In this document: one piece after another, positions 30,930 to 40,368 of the stretch
Numbering within the stretch: the stretch's first letter is position 1
Layout: every line of letters begins with the position of its first letter
Assembly (NCBI RefSeq): GCF_014656055.1
Contig: NZ_BNBR01000002.1
Location: forward strand, 995,164-1,059,163
Length of the DNA stretch: 64,000 bases
Direction of reading: 5' to 3'
DNA from: Streptomyces griseosporeus
GTDB lineage: Bacteria; Actinomycetota; Actinomycetes; Streptomycetales; Streptomycetaceae
The notes under the pieces: generated by a model
Told to the model about the DNA's origin: nothing
The model's database searches: none
The model's input: the letters and a program-made list of their open reading frames with translations, nothing else
Made by a program: the position numbers and the translations under genes

Positions 30930-32318
30930 ATGCGCCTGTCCCGGAGTGTTCCGTTTCTCGCCGCCGCCGTCGTGGCGGCCGCGCTGACCGGGCCCGTACC
31001 CGCAGCCGAGGCCGCCGGGGGCGCTCCCTGTGAGGCGGCCGGGCCGGTGCGGGTGCCGGGTGCGGCCTTCCAGCGCAGCGCCTGCCTGGCCGATCTCACG
31101 ACGACGGGGCTCGCGGGCACGCCGTACACCGACCCGGCCGACCAGGCCGGGCTGACGGCGAGAGCCACCCGGCTGCCGTCCGGGGTGCCCGGGATGCAGA
31201 TCGACGGGTACTTTCCGGACTCTTCTCACTTCAACACCACGCACGGCTGGAACCACGACGCCCAGTTCGTGATCCGGCTGCCGGACCACTGGAACGGCGG
31301 TCTCGTCGTCACGGGCGCGCCGGGCACCCGCAAGCAGTACGCCACCGACAAGGCGATCTCCGACCAGGTGCTGGCCCTGGGTTACGCCTACGCGGCCACC
31401 GACAAGGGCAACAGCGGCGTCGACATCTACCGCGACGGCCGGCGCCCGGGGGACGCCGTCGCCGAGTGGAACGAGCGGACCACTCAGCTCGCCCGGGCGG
31501 CCAAGCGCGTGGTGGCGCAGCGCTACGGGCAGGCACCCCGCCGGACCTACGCCACCGGCATGTCCAACGGCGGTTATCTGACGCGCTGGCAGCTGGAGAA
31601 CCACCCCGAGCTGTACGACGGCGGCGTGGACTGGGAAGGGACGCTGTGGACCGCCGACGGCCCGAACCTGCTCACCTCCCTGCCCACCGCGGTCGCGCGG
31701 CAGCTCGGCGCGGCCCGGGACGAGGACCTCTATGCCGCCGGCTTCGCGCGGGGCTCGGAGTTCCTGTGGCCGTACCACGAGAAGGCCTACTGGGGTCTCA
31801 CCCAGAAGATCTACCGTGCCGAGTTCGACCCTTCCTATGACCCCGCCTGCCCGGGCCCGTCCGCCGGGAGCACCCTGGAGCAGATCCTCGCGCCGTGCGC
31901 GTCGGACGCGTCGTACGACTACGCCTCCCGGCCCGCCTCCGTGCGCCGTGCGGTGGCGCGGGTGGCCCTGACCGGGCGGATCGGCCGGCCCCTGATCACC
32001 CTGCACGGCGATCTGGACGCGCTGCTGCCGAAGGCGGCCGACTCGGACGTGTACGCGCGCATGATCGACGCGAGCGGACGCGGACGCCTCCACCGCTTCT
32101 ACACCATCGAGGGCGGCACGCACGTCGACGGGCTGTACGACACCTGGCCGGAGCGGTTGCGGCCGCTCCTGCCCTGCTACCGCTCGGCGTTCAGCGCACT
32201 GGTCGCCTGGGTGGAGCGGGGTGCCGTACCGCCCGCGGACCACACCGTCGCCAGGCCCGCGGACGGCGACGTGGTCGACACCTGCGCGGTGGACGGGGTG
32301 CGTGAGCCGGGGCGGTGA
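30930..32318 (+). CDS. Secreted alpha/beta hydrolase (tannase / oligomer-hydrolase-like esterase)
   Basis: 462 residues with a signal peptide ending near PAAEAAGG. The nucleophile is in YATGMSNGGYLTRW (Ser212), the acid probably in LHGDLDALLPKAAD and the base in IEGGTHVDGLYD. WNGGLVVTGAPGTRKQYATD and the pattern resemble the tannase / 3-hydroxybutyrate-oligomer hydrolase group. Several cysteines point to disulfides outside the cell. Substrate inferred only as an ester. RBS GGAGG 6 bases before ATG 30930. An AGGGC repeat lies upstream. Confidence 0.8.
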   Translation: MRLSRSVPFLAAAVVAAALTGPVPAAEAAGGAPCEAAGPVRVPGAAFQRSACLADLTTTGLAGTPYTDPADQAGLTARATRLPSGVPGMQIDGYFPDSSHFNTTHGWNHDAQFVIRLPDHWNGGLVVTGAPGTRKQYATDKAISDQVLALGYAYAATDKGNSGVDIYRDGRRPGDAVAEWNERTTQLARAAKRVVAQRYGQAPRRTYATGMSNGGYLTRWQLENHPELYDGGVDWEGTLWTADGPNLLTSLPTAVARQLGAARDEDLYAAGFARGSEFLWPYHEKAYWGLTQKIYRAEFDPSYDPACPGPSAGSTLEQILAPCASDASYDYASRPASVRRAVARVALTGRIGRPLITLHGDLDALLPKAADSDVYARMIDASGRGRLHRFYTIEGGTHVDGLYDTWPERLRPLLPCYRSAFSALVAWVERGAVPPADHTVARPADGDVVDTCAVDGVREPGR

Positions 32319-32322
32319 TGCC

Positions 32323-32505
32323 TCAGCGGCCGAGTTCCTTGCGCGTGACCCGGCGCAGCCTGCGCCGCTGCGACGGGTCCAGCGCCAGGTAGGCGGCGGC
32401 CGGTACGCCGACGACTATCAGGAAGGCGGCCCACCAGGGCAGCCAGATGAGAAGCAGGAGCCCGACCGCCACTCCCCCTACGGCGATCTTCGCGTTCTTC
32501 GACAT
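32323..32505 (-). CDS. Small membrane protein
   Basis: 60 residues: MSKNAKIAVGGVAVGLLLLI, then WLPWWAAFLIVVGVPAAAYLAL, two hydrophobic segments, and a basic C-terminus RRRLRRVTRKELGR. AAGGAGG lies nine bases before the ATG on the minus strand, supporting translation. Function unknown. Confidence 0.75.
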   Translation of the reverse strand: MSKNAKIAVGGVAVGLLLLIWLPWWAAFLIVVGVPAAAYLALDPSQRRRLRRVTRKELGR

Positions 32506-32581
32506 GTGCGTCGCCTCCTTCGCGGCCTGTGCCGCTGTCTGTGATGAGAACGGGCCCGCGCTTCCCGCGGTTCCGGACGGC

Positions 32582-32625
32582 GACCCTGACAGACCCCTGA
32601 GGTGCGACCCCTAGGCGTCCCTGAG
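32582..32625. promoter_or_regulatory. Cluster of GACCC(C)TGAG direct repeats
   Basis: GACCCTGA at 32582, GACCCCTGAG at 32592, GACCCCTAGG at 32606 and GTCCCTGAG at 32617, spaced 10, 14 and 11 bp. It lies upstream of both the small membrane protein (minus) and the SNF2 gene (plus), so it may be a regulator-binding region. No regulator gene is adjacent. Confidence 0.35.
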
Positions 32626-32677
32626 ACGGACCGGCTCCGCCACCGGCTACCGGCCGCCGGCACCTCCCGACGTCATG

Positions 32678-32691
32678 GTGACTCAGATCAC
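32678..32691. promoter_or_regulatory. CRP-like inverted repeat upstream of SNF2
   Basis: GTGA (32678-32681), six bases, TCAC (32688-32691). The form resembles the CRP/FNR consensus TGTGA-N6-TCACA. It is about 90 bp before the SNF2 start. Confidence 0.35.
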
Positions 32692-32777
32692 TGCTCGACG
32701 GCGCCGGTCAGGTCGGACTTTCCTGTACCCTCGGCGACTCCGACTTGCTAGTCAAATTTGAGGAGTGCGGCTCCGCT

Positions 32778-35657
32778 GTGCTGACCGTTCCCCCAGCGAC
32801 ACCCTCTCAGATTGCCGAACTGACCCAATGCTGCGCCGTGTTCGTGCCCTGCGATCCGGCCCGCACCGGCAGCATCGCCTTCTGGCGGCCCGACGGCGCC
32901 GCTCCCCCGTCCGTCCCGCCGGGCACGGCCGCGGAGCTGACCGTGGCCCTGCCTGGCGAAGAGGGCGTCGAGCCGGTGACCGTGCCCGCCCTGCTGCTGC
33001 CGGTGGGCGCTGCACTGCCGATCCTGACCCGCGCGCATGCCGCCGCGCACGGCCACCCGGCCGGTGTGTTCTGGGGCGCGGCGGCTCTGCTCGCGCTGCA
33101 CTGCGCCGCCCGGGGCCTGCTGCTTCCCGGGCTGTCCGACACCGATCACGACGCCTGGAGGGCGGGCCCCCTCGGGCCGGAGGACACCGAGCGGGTCCGC
33201 CGGCTCGCCGCGTCGATGCCCCCGGAGGCGCACGCCGTCCCCCTGCCCGGCACGGAGCCCCTGCTGCTGCCCGACCCGGAGTGGCTGTTGCGCGCCTTCC
33301 TGGACGCCGTCGCCAACGGCCTGCCCCGCTCCCCCGCCGCTCCTGTAGCCACCGGCGGTCCCGCCTTCGCGGCTCAGGCTCCGCAGCACGTCCCCGGGCT
33401 GAGCGCGTGGGCCGCGGACATCGCCGCCGGCCACGACGCCGGGGTGCGGCTGTCGGTGCGGATCGAGGTGCCGGGCCTGACGTCGGAAACGGCAACCCCG
33501 TGGTTCCGTGCCGTGCCGCAGCTGCACAGCGTCAGCGACCCGGCTCTCGTCGCGGACGCCGCCGAGGTGTGGACCGGCGGAAGCCCCGCGGCCGAGCGCC
33601 TCGGCACGCGCGCGAGGACGGACGCGTTGCTGGCGCTGCGGCGCGCGGCCGGTGTCTGGCCCGCGCTGGAGCCGCTGCTCTCGGCCGCCGTACCGGACGC
33701 CGTCGACCTCGACGACGAGGAGGTCACCGTCCTGCTGCGGGACGGCGCGCGTGCGCTCGCGGCGGCCGGGGTCGAGGTGCACTGGCCCAAGGATCTCCAC
33801 CGCGGACTGACCACCGGCGCGACGATCGGTCCGCCCGCCGGCGCCGCGACGGCCGACGAAGCAGCCGCGGCATCGGGCCGTGCGGCCGCCTCCGGTCTGC
33901 CGTCGTTCCTGTCCGGCGACGCGCTCCTGGCGTTCGACTGGACGGCCGCACTGGGCGGGCAGCGCCTCACCAGGGAGGAGCTGGACCGGCTCGCCGAGGC
34001 GAGCCGGCCTGTCGTGCGGCTGCGTGACCAGTGGGTGCTGATCGACCCTCAGGAGGTGCGGCAGGCTCGTGTCCGGCAGGACCGCAAGATCACACCCGTC
34101 GACGCGCTCGGTGCCGCCCTGACCGGTTCGGTGGAGGTCGACGGCCGCCGCGTCGACGTCGAGGCGACGGGCTGGCTGGCAGCCCTGCGCGAGCGGATCG
34201 CCGGGCCCGGGGCTCAGGAGCCGGTCGCTCAGCCCGCCGGGCTCGCCGCGACCCTGCGGGACTACCAGCGGCGCGGTCTGGGCTGGCTGGCCCGCATGAC
34301 CTCGCTCGGCCTGGGCTGCTGCCTCGCCGACGACATGGGCCTGGGCAAGACGATCACCCTGATCGCCCTTCATCTGCACCGCCAGGCCGACCCGTCGTCG
34401 GCGGGCCCGACCCTGGTGGTGTGCCCGACGTCGCTGATGGGCAACTGGCAGCGGGAGATCGAGAGGTTCGCGCCCGGCACGCCCGTACGCCGCTTCCACG
34501 GGCCGCGGCGCGACCTGGAGGCACTGGCCGACGGGGAGTTCGTCCTCACCACCTACGGCACGCTCCGTACGGACGCGGTCCGGCTCGCCGCGGTGCCCTG
34601 GGGGCTGGTCGTGGCGGACGAGGCGCAGCATGTGAAGAACCCCTACTCGGCGACCGCACGCGCTCTGCGTTCCGTCGGCGCACGCGCGCGCGTGGCGCTC
34701 ACCGGCACCCCCGTGGAGAACAATCTGTCGGAGCTGTGGGCGATCCTGGACTGGACGACTCCCGGGCTGCTGGGCCGGCTCGGCACGTTCCGCACCCGCT
34801 ACGCGCAGGCCGTGGAGAGCGGCCGTGACCCGGCGGCCGCACAGCGGCTCGCCCGGCTGGTGGGCCCCTTCCTGTTGCGTCGCCGCAAGTCGGACCCGGG
34901 CATCGCGCCGGAGCTGCCGCCCAAGACGGAGACCGACCGCGCGGTGTCCCTCACCGACGAACAGGCGGGCCTGTACGAGGCCCTGGTGCGGGAGACGCTC
35001 GCGGAGATCGCCGCCGCGGACGACATGGCGCGCCGGGGCCTGGTCGTGAAGCTGCTGACGGGGCTGAAGCAGATCTGCAACCACCCGGCGCAGTTCCTCA
35101 AGGAGGAGCGGCCGAGGATCGCCGGGCGCTCCGGAAAGCTGGAGCTGCTGGACGAACTGCTCGACACGATCCTGGCCGAGGAGGCGGGCGTGCTGGTCTT
35201 CACGCAGTACGTGGGCATGGCGCGGCTCCTAGAACGCCATCTCGCGGCCCGCGGAGTGCCCACCCTCTTCCTGCACGGCGGCACCCCCGTCGCGGCCAGG
35301 GAGGCCATGGTGCGCCGCTTCCAGGACGGCGAGGTCCCGGTCTTCCTGCTGTCGTTGAAGGCCGCGGGGACGGGCCTGAACCTGACCCGGGCCGAGCACG
35401 TCGTGCACTACGACCGCTGGTGGAACCCGGCCGTCGAGGCGCAGGCCACCGACCGCGCCCACCGGCTGGGCCAGACCCGTCCGGTGCAGGTGCACCGGCT
35501 GATCGCGGAGGGCACCGTCGAAGACCGCATCGCGGAGATGCTGCAGCGCAAGCGCGCTCTGGCGGAGTCGGTGCTCGCCTCGGGCGAGGCCGCGCTGACC
35601 GAGCTGAGCGACGCGGAACTGGCCGACCTGGTGGAGCTGCGAGGGGGATCCCGATGA
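32778..35657 (+). CDS. SNF2-family DEAD/DEAH helicase / translocase
   Basis: 959 residues. The N-terminal half contains the SNF2-associated domain seen in bacteria (with DFDW-like and RLRDQWVLIDPQEVRQAR). The motor has motif I DDMGLGKTITLI, DEAQ box (VVADEAQHVKN), LTGTPVEN and the C-terminal helicase motifs (LFLHGGTPVAAREAMVRRFQ, GTGLNLTRAEHVVHYDRWWN, QATDRAHRLGQT). It should translocate on double-stranded DNA with ATP. I start at GTG 32778 preceded at 12 bases by GAGGAG; a TTG at 32745 adds eleven residues. Its end overlaps the SWIM gene by ATGA (35654-35657). Confidence 0.93.
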   Translation: MLTVPPATPSQIAELTQCCAVFVPCDPARTGSIAFWRPDGAAPPSVPPGTAAELTVALPGEEGVEPVTVPALLLPVGAALPILTRAHAAAHGHPAGVFWGAAALLALHCAARGLLLPGLSDTDHDAWRAGPLGPEDTERVRRLAASMPPEAHAVPLPGTEPLLLPDPEWLLRAFLDAVANGLPRSPAAPVATGGPAFAAQAPQHVPGLSAWAADIAAGHDAGVRLSVRIEVPGLTSETATPWFRAVPQLHSVSDPALVADAAEVWTGGSPAAERLGTRARTDALLALRRAAGVWPALEPLLSAAVPDAVDLDDEEVTVLLRDGARALAAAGVEVHWPKDLHRGLTTGATIGPPAGAATADEAAAASGRAAASGLPSFLSGDALLAFDWTAALGGQRLTREELDRLAEASRPVVRLRDQWVLIDPQEVRQARVRQDRKITPVDALGAALTGSVEVDGRRVDVEATGWLAALRERIAGPGAQEPVAQPAGLAATLRDYQRRGLGWLARMTSLGLGCCLADDMGLGKTITLIALHLHRQADPSSAGPTLVVCPTSLMGNWQREIERFAPGTPVRRFHGPRRDLEALADGEFVLTTYGTLRTDAVRLAAVPWGLVVADEAQHVKNPYSATARALRSVGARARVALTGTPVENNLSELWAILDWTTPGLLGRLGTFRTRYAQAVESGRDPAAAQRLARLVGPFLLRRRKSDPGIAPELPPKTETDRAVSLTDEQAGLYEALVRETLAEIAAADDMARRGLVVKLLTGLKQICNHPAQFLKEERPRIAGRSGKLELLDELLDTILAEEAGVLVFTQYVGMARLLERHLAARGVPTLFLHGGTPVAAREAMVRRFQDGEVPVFLLSLKAAGTGLNLTRAEHVVHYDRWWNPAVEAQATDRAHRLGQTRPVQVHRLIAEGTVEDRIAEMLQRKRALAESVLASGEAALTELSDAELADLVELRGGSR

Positions 35658-36937
35658 CCCGGCACGACGACGGCACCGAGCTTGTGTTCGCGGCGTATCC
35701 GCCCGCGCACGGACGCGGCTTCGCGCAGACCTGGTGGGGGCAGGCCTGGCTGAGGGCACTGGAGGAGGCGGCACTCGACGGCTCGCAGGTGAAGACGGGC
35801 CGCAGGCTGGCCCGCGCGGGGGCCGTCGGCACGGTGTCGGTGCGCCCGGGCCGGGTCACGGCCGTCGTGAAGGACCGCGACGGCACCGGCTACCGCGCGG
35901 ACGTGCTGCTGGCGGAGCTGCCCGAGGAGCAGTGGGACCGCTTCCTCGCCATGGCCGTGGAGCGGGCCGGGCACGTGGCGGCCCTGCTCGACCACGAGAT
36001 GCCGCCGCACCTGGTCGAGGACGCCGCGGGCGCGGGCGTCGACCTGCTGCCCGGCATGGGGGATCTGGAGCCGGTGTGCGAGTGCGGCGCCTGGGACCAG
36101 TGCGGGCACACGGCCGCGCTGTGCTATCAGGTGGCGCGGCTGCTGGACGAGAACCCGTTCGTCCTGCTGCTGATGCGCGGGCGGGCCGAGAACGCCGTAC
36201 TGGAAGACCTCCAGGCCCGCAGCACCCGCGGTACGGTGCCGTCCGCGGATTCCGGGCCGTCCCCGGCGTACGACGGTGTCGACGCCGAGGAGGCGTACGC
36301 GACGGGTGTGATCCTGCCGCCGCTGCCCGCGCCGCCGGAGTTGCCCGAAGGCCCCGGTGTGCCGCCGTCCCTGGACACCGGCGCCGCGCCGCCACCCGGT
36401 CTCGACCCGGCCGCCCTGGAGTTCCTGGCCGCCCGGGCGGCCGAGGAGGCGTACCGCCTGCTGGCGGACGCACTGCATCCCGGACACGAACGCCGACCGC
36501 TGGAAGGGGATCTGACGGCGGAACAGGACCGCGTGCGCCTGCTGGCGGGCGATCCCCAGGGTGCCGTGGCGGAACGGCTCTCCGCCGGCCGCAGCGGGGA
36601 CGAGTCGGCGGTCGCCGTCCGCGCGTGGCGGTACGGCGGCCCCGCCGCGCTGTCCGTCCTGGAGGAGGAGTGGACGCCGGGCGGGGAAGTGCTCGCACGC
36701 GCGCGTGCCGCGCTCGCGACGGCCTGGGAGGAGGACGAGCGGCCCGAGCTGCGGCAGCGGGGCAACCACTGGACGGTCGCGGACGGTTCACGGCAGCTGC
36801 GCCTGGACCGCGCCGGACGGTGGTGGCCGTACCGCACGGAGAACGGCCGGTGGGTGCCGGCGGGCGAGCCGGACCGGAATCCGGCGACCGCTCTGGCGTC
36901 GGCGCAGGACACGACGGGGGAGGGCACCGCCGGCTGA
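35654..36937 (+). CDS. SWIM zinc-finger protein coupled to SNF2
   Basis: 427 residues with the SWIM zinc finger at CECGAWDQCGH (Cys142, Cys144, Cys150, His152; C-x-C-x5-C-x-H). The N-terminus TWWGQAWLRALEEAALDGSQ is typical of the bacterial SWIM family, the C-terminus is rich in Trp/Arg. SWIM fingers bind DNA or proteins and have been reported fused to or beside SNF2 enzymes, so it probably guides the SNF2 motor to its substrate. ATGA overlap gives coupled translation. Confidence 0.92.
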   Translation: MTRHDDGTELVFAAYPPAHGRGFAQTWWGQAWLRALEEAALDGSQVKTGRRLARAGAVGTVSVRPGRVTAVVKDRDGTGYRADVLLAELPEEQWDRFLAMAVERAGHVAALLDHEMPPHLVEDAAGAGVDLLPGMGDLEPVCECGAWDQCGHTAALCYQVARLLDENPFVLLLMRGRAENAVLEDLQARSTRGTVPSADSGPSPAYDGVDAEEAYATGVILPPLPAPPELPEGPGVPPSLDTGAAPPPGLDPAALEFLAARAAEEAYRLLADALHPGHERRPLEGDLTAEQDRVRLLAGDPQGAVAERLSAGRSGDESAVAVRAWRYGGPAALSVLEEEWTPGGEVLARARAALATAWEEDERPELRQRGNHWTVADGSRQLRLDRAGRWWPYRTENGRWVPAGEPDRNPATALASAQDTTGEGTAG

Positions 36938-37066
36938 CGCACCGCGCGCGGGCGGCACGCCACGCCGACGAGCACCCGACGTGCGCCGTTCATCCGGCCG
37001 TCGTACGGCGTTCCGCGCGGGGACCAAATCTGGCCGCTGTCAGGAAACTGCCCTTCAGGAGGCCCG

Positions 37067-38407
37067 ATGTCCCCGTACGCCGCCGGCCGGCGCCGTGTCC
37101 ACCGCTTGGTCGCAGCGGCCGTCCCTCTCGCCCTGGTGGGTGCGCTGGGGGCGGCCGTACCGGCCGGAGCCGCGCCGGACGGGGCGGCGCATGTCGTCCG
37201 GACGGCGACGCTCGGCGACATCCCGCTCGGCGCGTTCAGCAATGCGCTGCTGCCGGGCACGGTGGGCGAGGACCGGGGCGTGGACCTCGGCGGCATCGGC
37301 AGCGACATCTATCCGGCGGGGGCGAAGGGCGAGTTCTGGACGGTCACCGACCGCGGCCCCAACGGGCAGATCAAGGTGGACGGGAGCAAGCGCCGCACCT
37401 TCCCGGTGCCCGGCTTCGACCCGGCGATCGTGAGGATCCGGGTGACCGGCGACGCCGTGCGGGTGGTGAAGGCCGTCCCGGTCACCACGTCGTCCGGGCA
37501 GCCGGTCAGCGGTCTGCCGAACCAGCCGGGCCGCGACGAGGCGCCGTACTCCTACGACGCGAGGACACCGCTGTCCTACGACCCCGACGGCCTGGACACC
37601 GAGGGGATCGTGCGGGCTCAGGACGGCAGCTTCTGGCTGGCCGACGAGTACGGGCCCTCCCTGGTGCACGTCTCCGCGCGCGGGCAGGTGCTCACCCGGT
37701 ACGTGCCGAAGGGGCTGCACCTGACGGGCGCCGGCTACCCCGTCGTCGAGGCGCTGCCCGCCGTACTGCTGCACCGGAAGACCAACCGCGGTTTCGAGGG
37801 GCTCGCCCAGCTGCCGGGCGGTGACCTCGTGATGGCCCTCCAGAGCCCTCTGTCGCTGCCCGACGCGGACGCCGGGAACGCCTCGCGCAACACGCGCCTG
37901 CTCCGCTTCTCCCCGAAGGAGCAGGCCGTGACGGCCGAGTACGTCTACCGGTTCGACCCGGTGGAGGTGGTCGACCCGGGCGAGGACGACACCTCCGAGC
38001 TGAAGATCTCCTCTGTGGTCGCGGTCGGCGGCGACCGGCTGCTGGTCGAGGAGCGCACCGACCGGACCGCGCGGCTGCAGCTGGTGCGGCTGGACCGGGC
38101 GTCGAACGTCCTCGGTGGCCGCTGGGACGACGACACCACCTCGCCGTCGCTGGAGCAGCTCGACGACCCCGCGGCAGCGGGTGTCCCGGTGCCGGCCAAG
38201 CGGCTGGTGGTCGACCTGGGCCGGGTCGGCGGGATCCCGGGCAAGATCGAGGGCATCGCGCGCGTGGACCACGACACGCTCGCCCTGATCAACGACAACG
38301 ACTTCGGGATGACGGACGGGAGGGGTGCCTTCGACGCGCAGGGCCGGCTGGTGGACAGCGGTGTCGAGACGACGGTGACGTACCTTCGCCTGCCGCGCGG
38401 GATCTGA
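37067..38407 (+). CDS. Secreted phytase-like esterase
   Basis: 446 residues with signal peptide (ending PAGAAPDG). SDIYPAGAKGEFWTVTDRGPNGQ, GLDTEGIVRAQDGSFWLADEYGP, RGFEGLAQLPGGDLVMALQSPL and IPGKIEGIARVDHDTLALINDNDFG are hallmarks of the esterase-like domain of the phytase family (beta-propeller). Likely releases phosphate from phosphoesters in the medium, but the substrate is unproven. AGGAGG precedes the ATG by five to six bases. Convergent with the Pro-rich membrane protein. Confidence 0.88.
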   Translation: MSPYAAGRRRVHRLVAAAVPLALVGALGAAVPAGAAPDGAAHVVRTATLGDIPLGAFSNALLPGTVGEDRGVDLGGIGSDIYPAGAKGEFWTVTDRGPNGQIKVDGSKRRTFPVPGFDPAIVRIRVTGDAVRVVKAVPVTTSSGQPVSGLPNQPGRDEAPYSYDARTPLSYDPDGLDTEGIVRAQDGSFWLADEYGPSLVHVSARGQVLTRYVPKGLHLTGAGYPVVEALPAVLLHRKTNRGFEGLAQLPGGDLVMALQSPLSLPDADAGNASRNTRLLRFSPKEQAVTAEYVYRFDPVEVVDPGEDDTSELKISSVVAVGGDRLLVEERTDRTARLQLVRLDRASNVLGGRWDDDTTSPSLEQLDDPAAAGVPVPAKRLVVDLGRVGGIPGKIEGIARVDHDTLALINDNDFGMTDGRGAFDAQGRLVDSGVETTVTYLRLPRGI

Positions 38408-38426
38408 GCGGTACACCGGCGTCCGG

Positions 38427-38969
38427 CTACGGCAGGGCGCCGTCCCCCACCGCGTCCCCCCAATCGTCGGGCAGGGACGGGATCAGGGACTCCAGTTCGC
38501 TGGGCAGCCCGCTCGGCAGCCCGCTCGGCAGCTCGGTCGGGAACCCCGAGGGCAGGGAGGGCAGCGTGGTCGGCAGTTCGCTGGGCAGTTCCGTCGGGAT
38601 GCCGAAGGGCGCCGACGGGGTGCGGCTCGGACTGCCGCCTCGCGAGGGCTGCTCGTCGGGCGAGTCGTCGTCGGATGACGCCATCAGGACGACGAGGGCG
38701 ACCGCGCCGGCCGCCACCAGCACCGCCAGCATGATCAGCACGGGGTTGCGGCGGCGGCCCGGACCGCCACCCGGACCGCCGCCCGCTCCCGGTTCACCGC
38801 CCGGCGGAGGGCCGTACCCTCCGCCAGAACCGACTGGGCCTCCGGGCGGAGGGCCGTACCCTCCTCCGGAACCGACGGGGCCTCCGGGCGGCGGGCCGAA
38901 CCCGCCGCCCGGAGGCGGTGTGTCGCTGGGCGGCCCGGGCGGCTGCGGGGGTACGGGCGGCAGGCTCAT
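38427..38969 (-). CDS. Proline/glycine-rich membrane protein
   Basis: 180 residues: a cytoplasmic N-terminus rich in Pro/Gly with a 14-residue tandem repeat, a membrane helix (PVLIMLAVLVAAGAVALVVL, about 76-97) and an extracellular tail of Leu-Pro-Ser repeats (LPSELPTTLPSLPSG). The stop codon follows VGDGALP. Function unknown; such tails can span the wall. Start at MSLPPVPP (38969), chosen because the longer frame is untypical. Confidence 0.75.
   Translation of the reverse strand: MSLPPVPPQPPGPPSDTPPPGGGFGPPPGGPVGSGGGYGPPPGGPVGSGGGYGPPPGGEPGAGGGPGGGPGRRRNPVLIMLAVLVAAGAVALVVLMASSDDDSPDEQPSRGGSPSRTPSAPFGIPTELPSELPTTLPSLPSGFPTELPSGLPSGLPSELESLIPSLPDDWGDAVGDGALP
38775..38897. repeat. 42-bp tandem repeat in the proline-rich gene
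   Basis: Two full copies and a partial third of a 42-bp unit encoding GPPPGGPVGSGGGY. The repetition of DNA as well as protein suggests recent duplication or slippage. Confidence 0.85.
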
Positions 38970-39083
38970 ACCCTCCAGAGTCGCCGGGGGCCACTCATGT
39001 GCGCGAGCGGCGCGCGGAAGCTGAAACCGACTCGGGTCACGGACCGTACGGTTCCGCCGCACTCCGCGCGCGTGGACGCGCCG

Positions 39084-40368
<1,285 letters not shown>

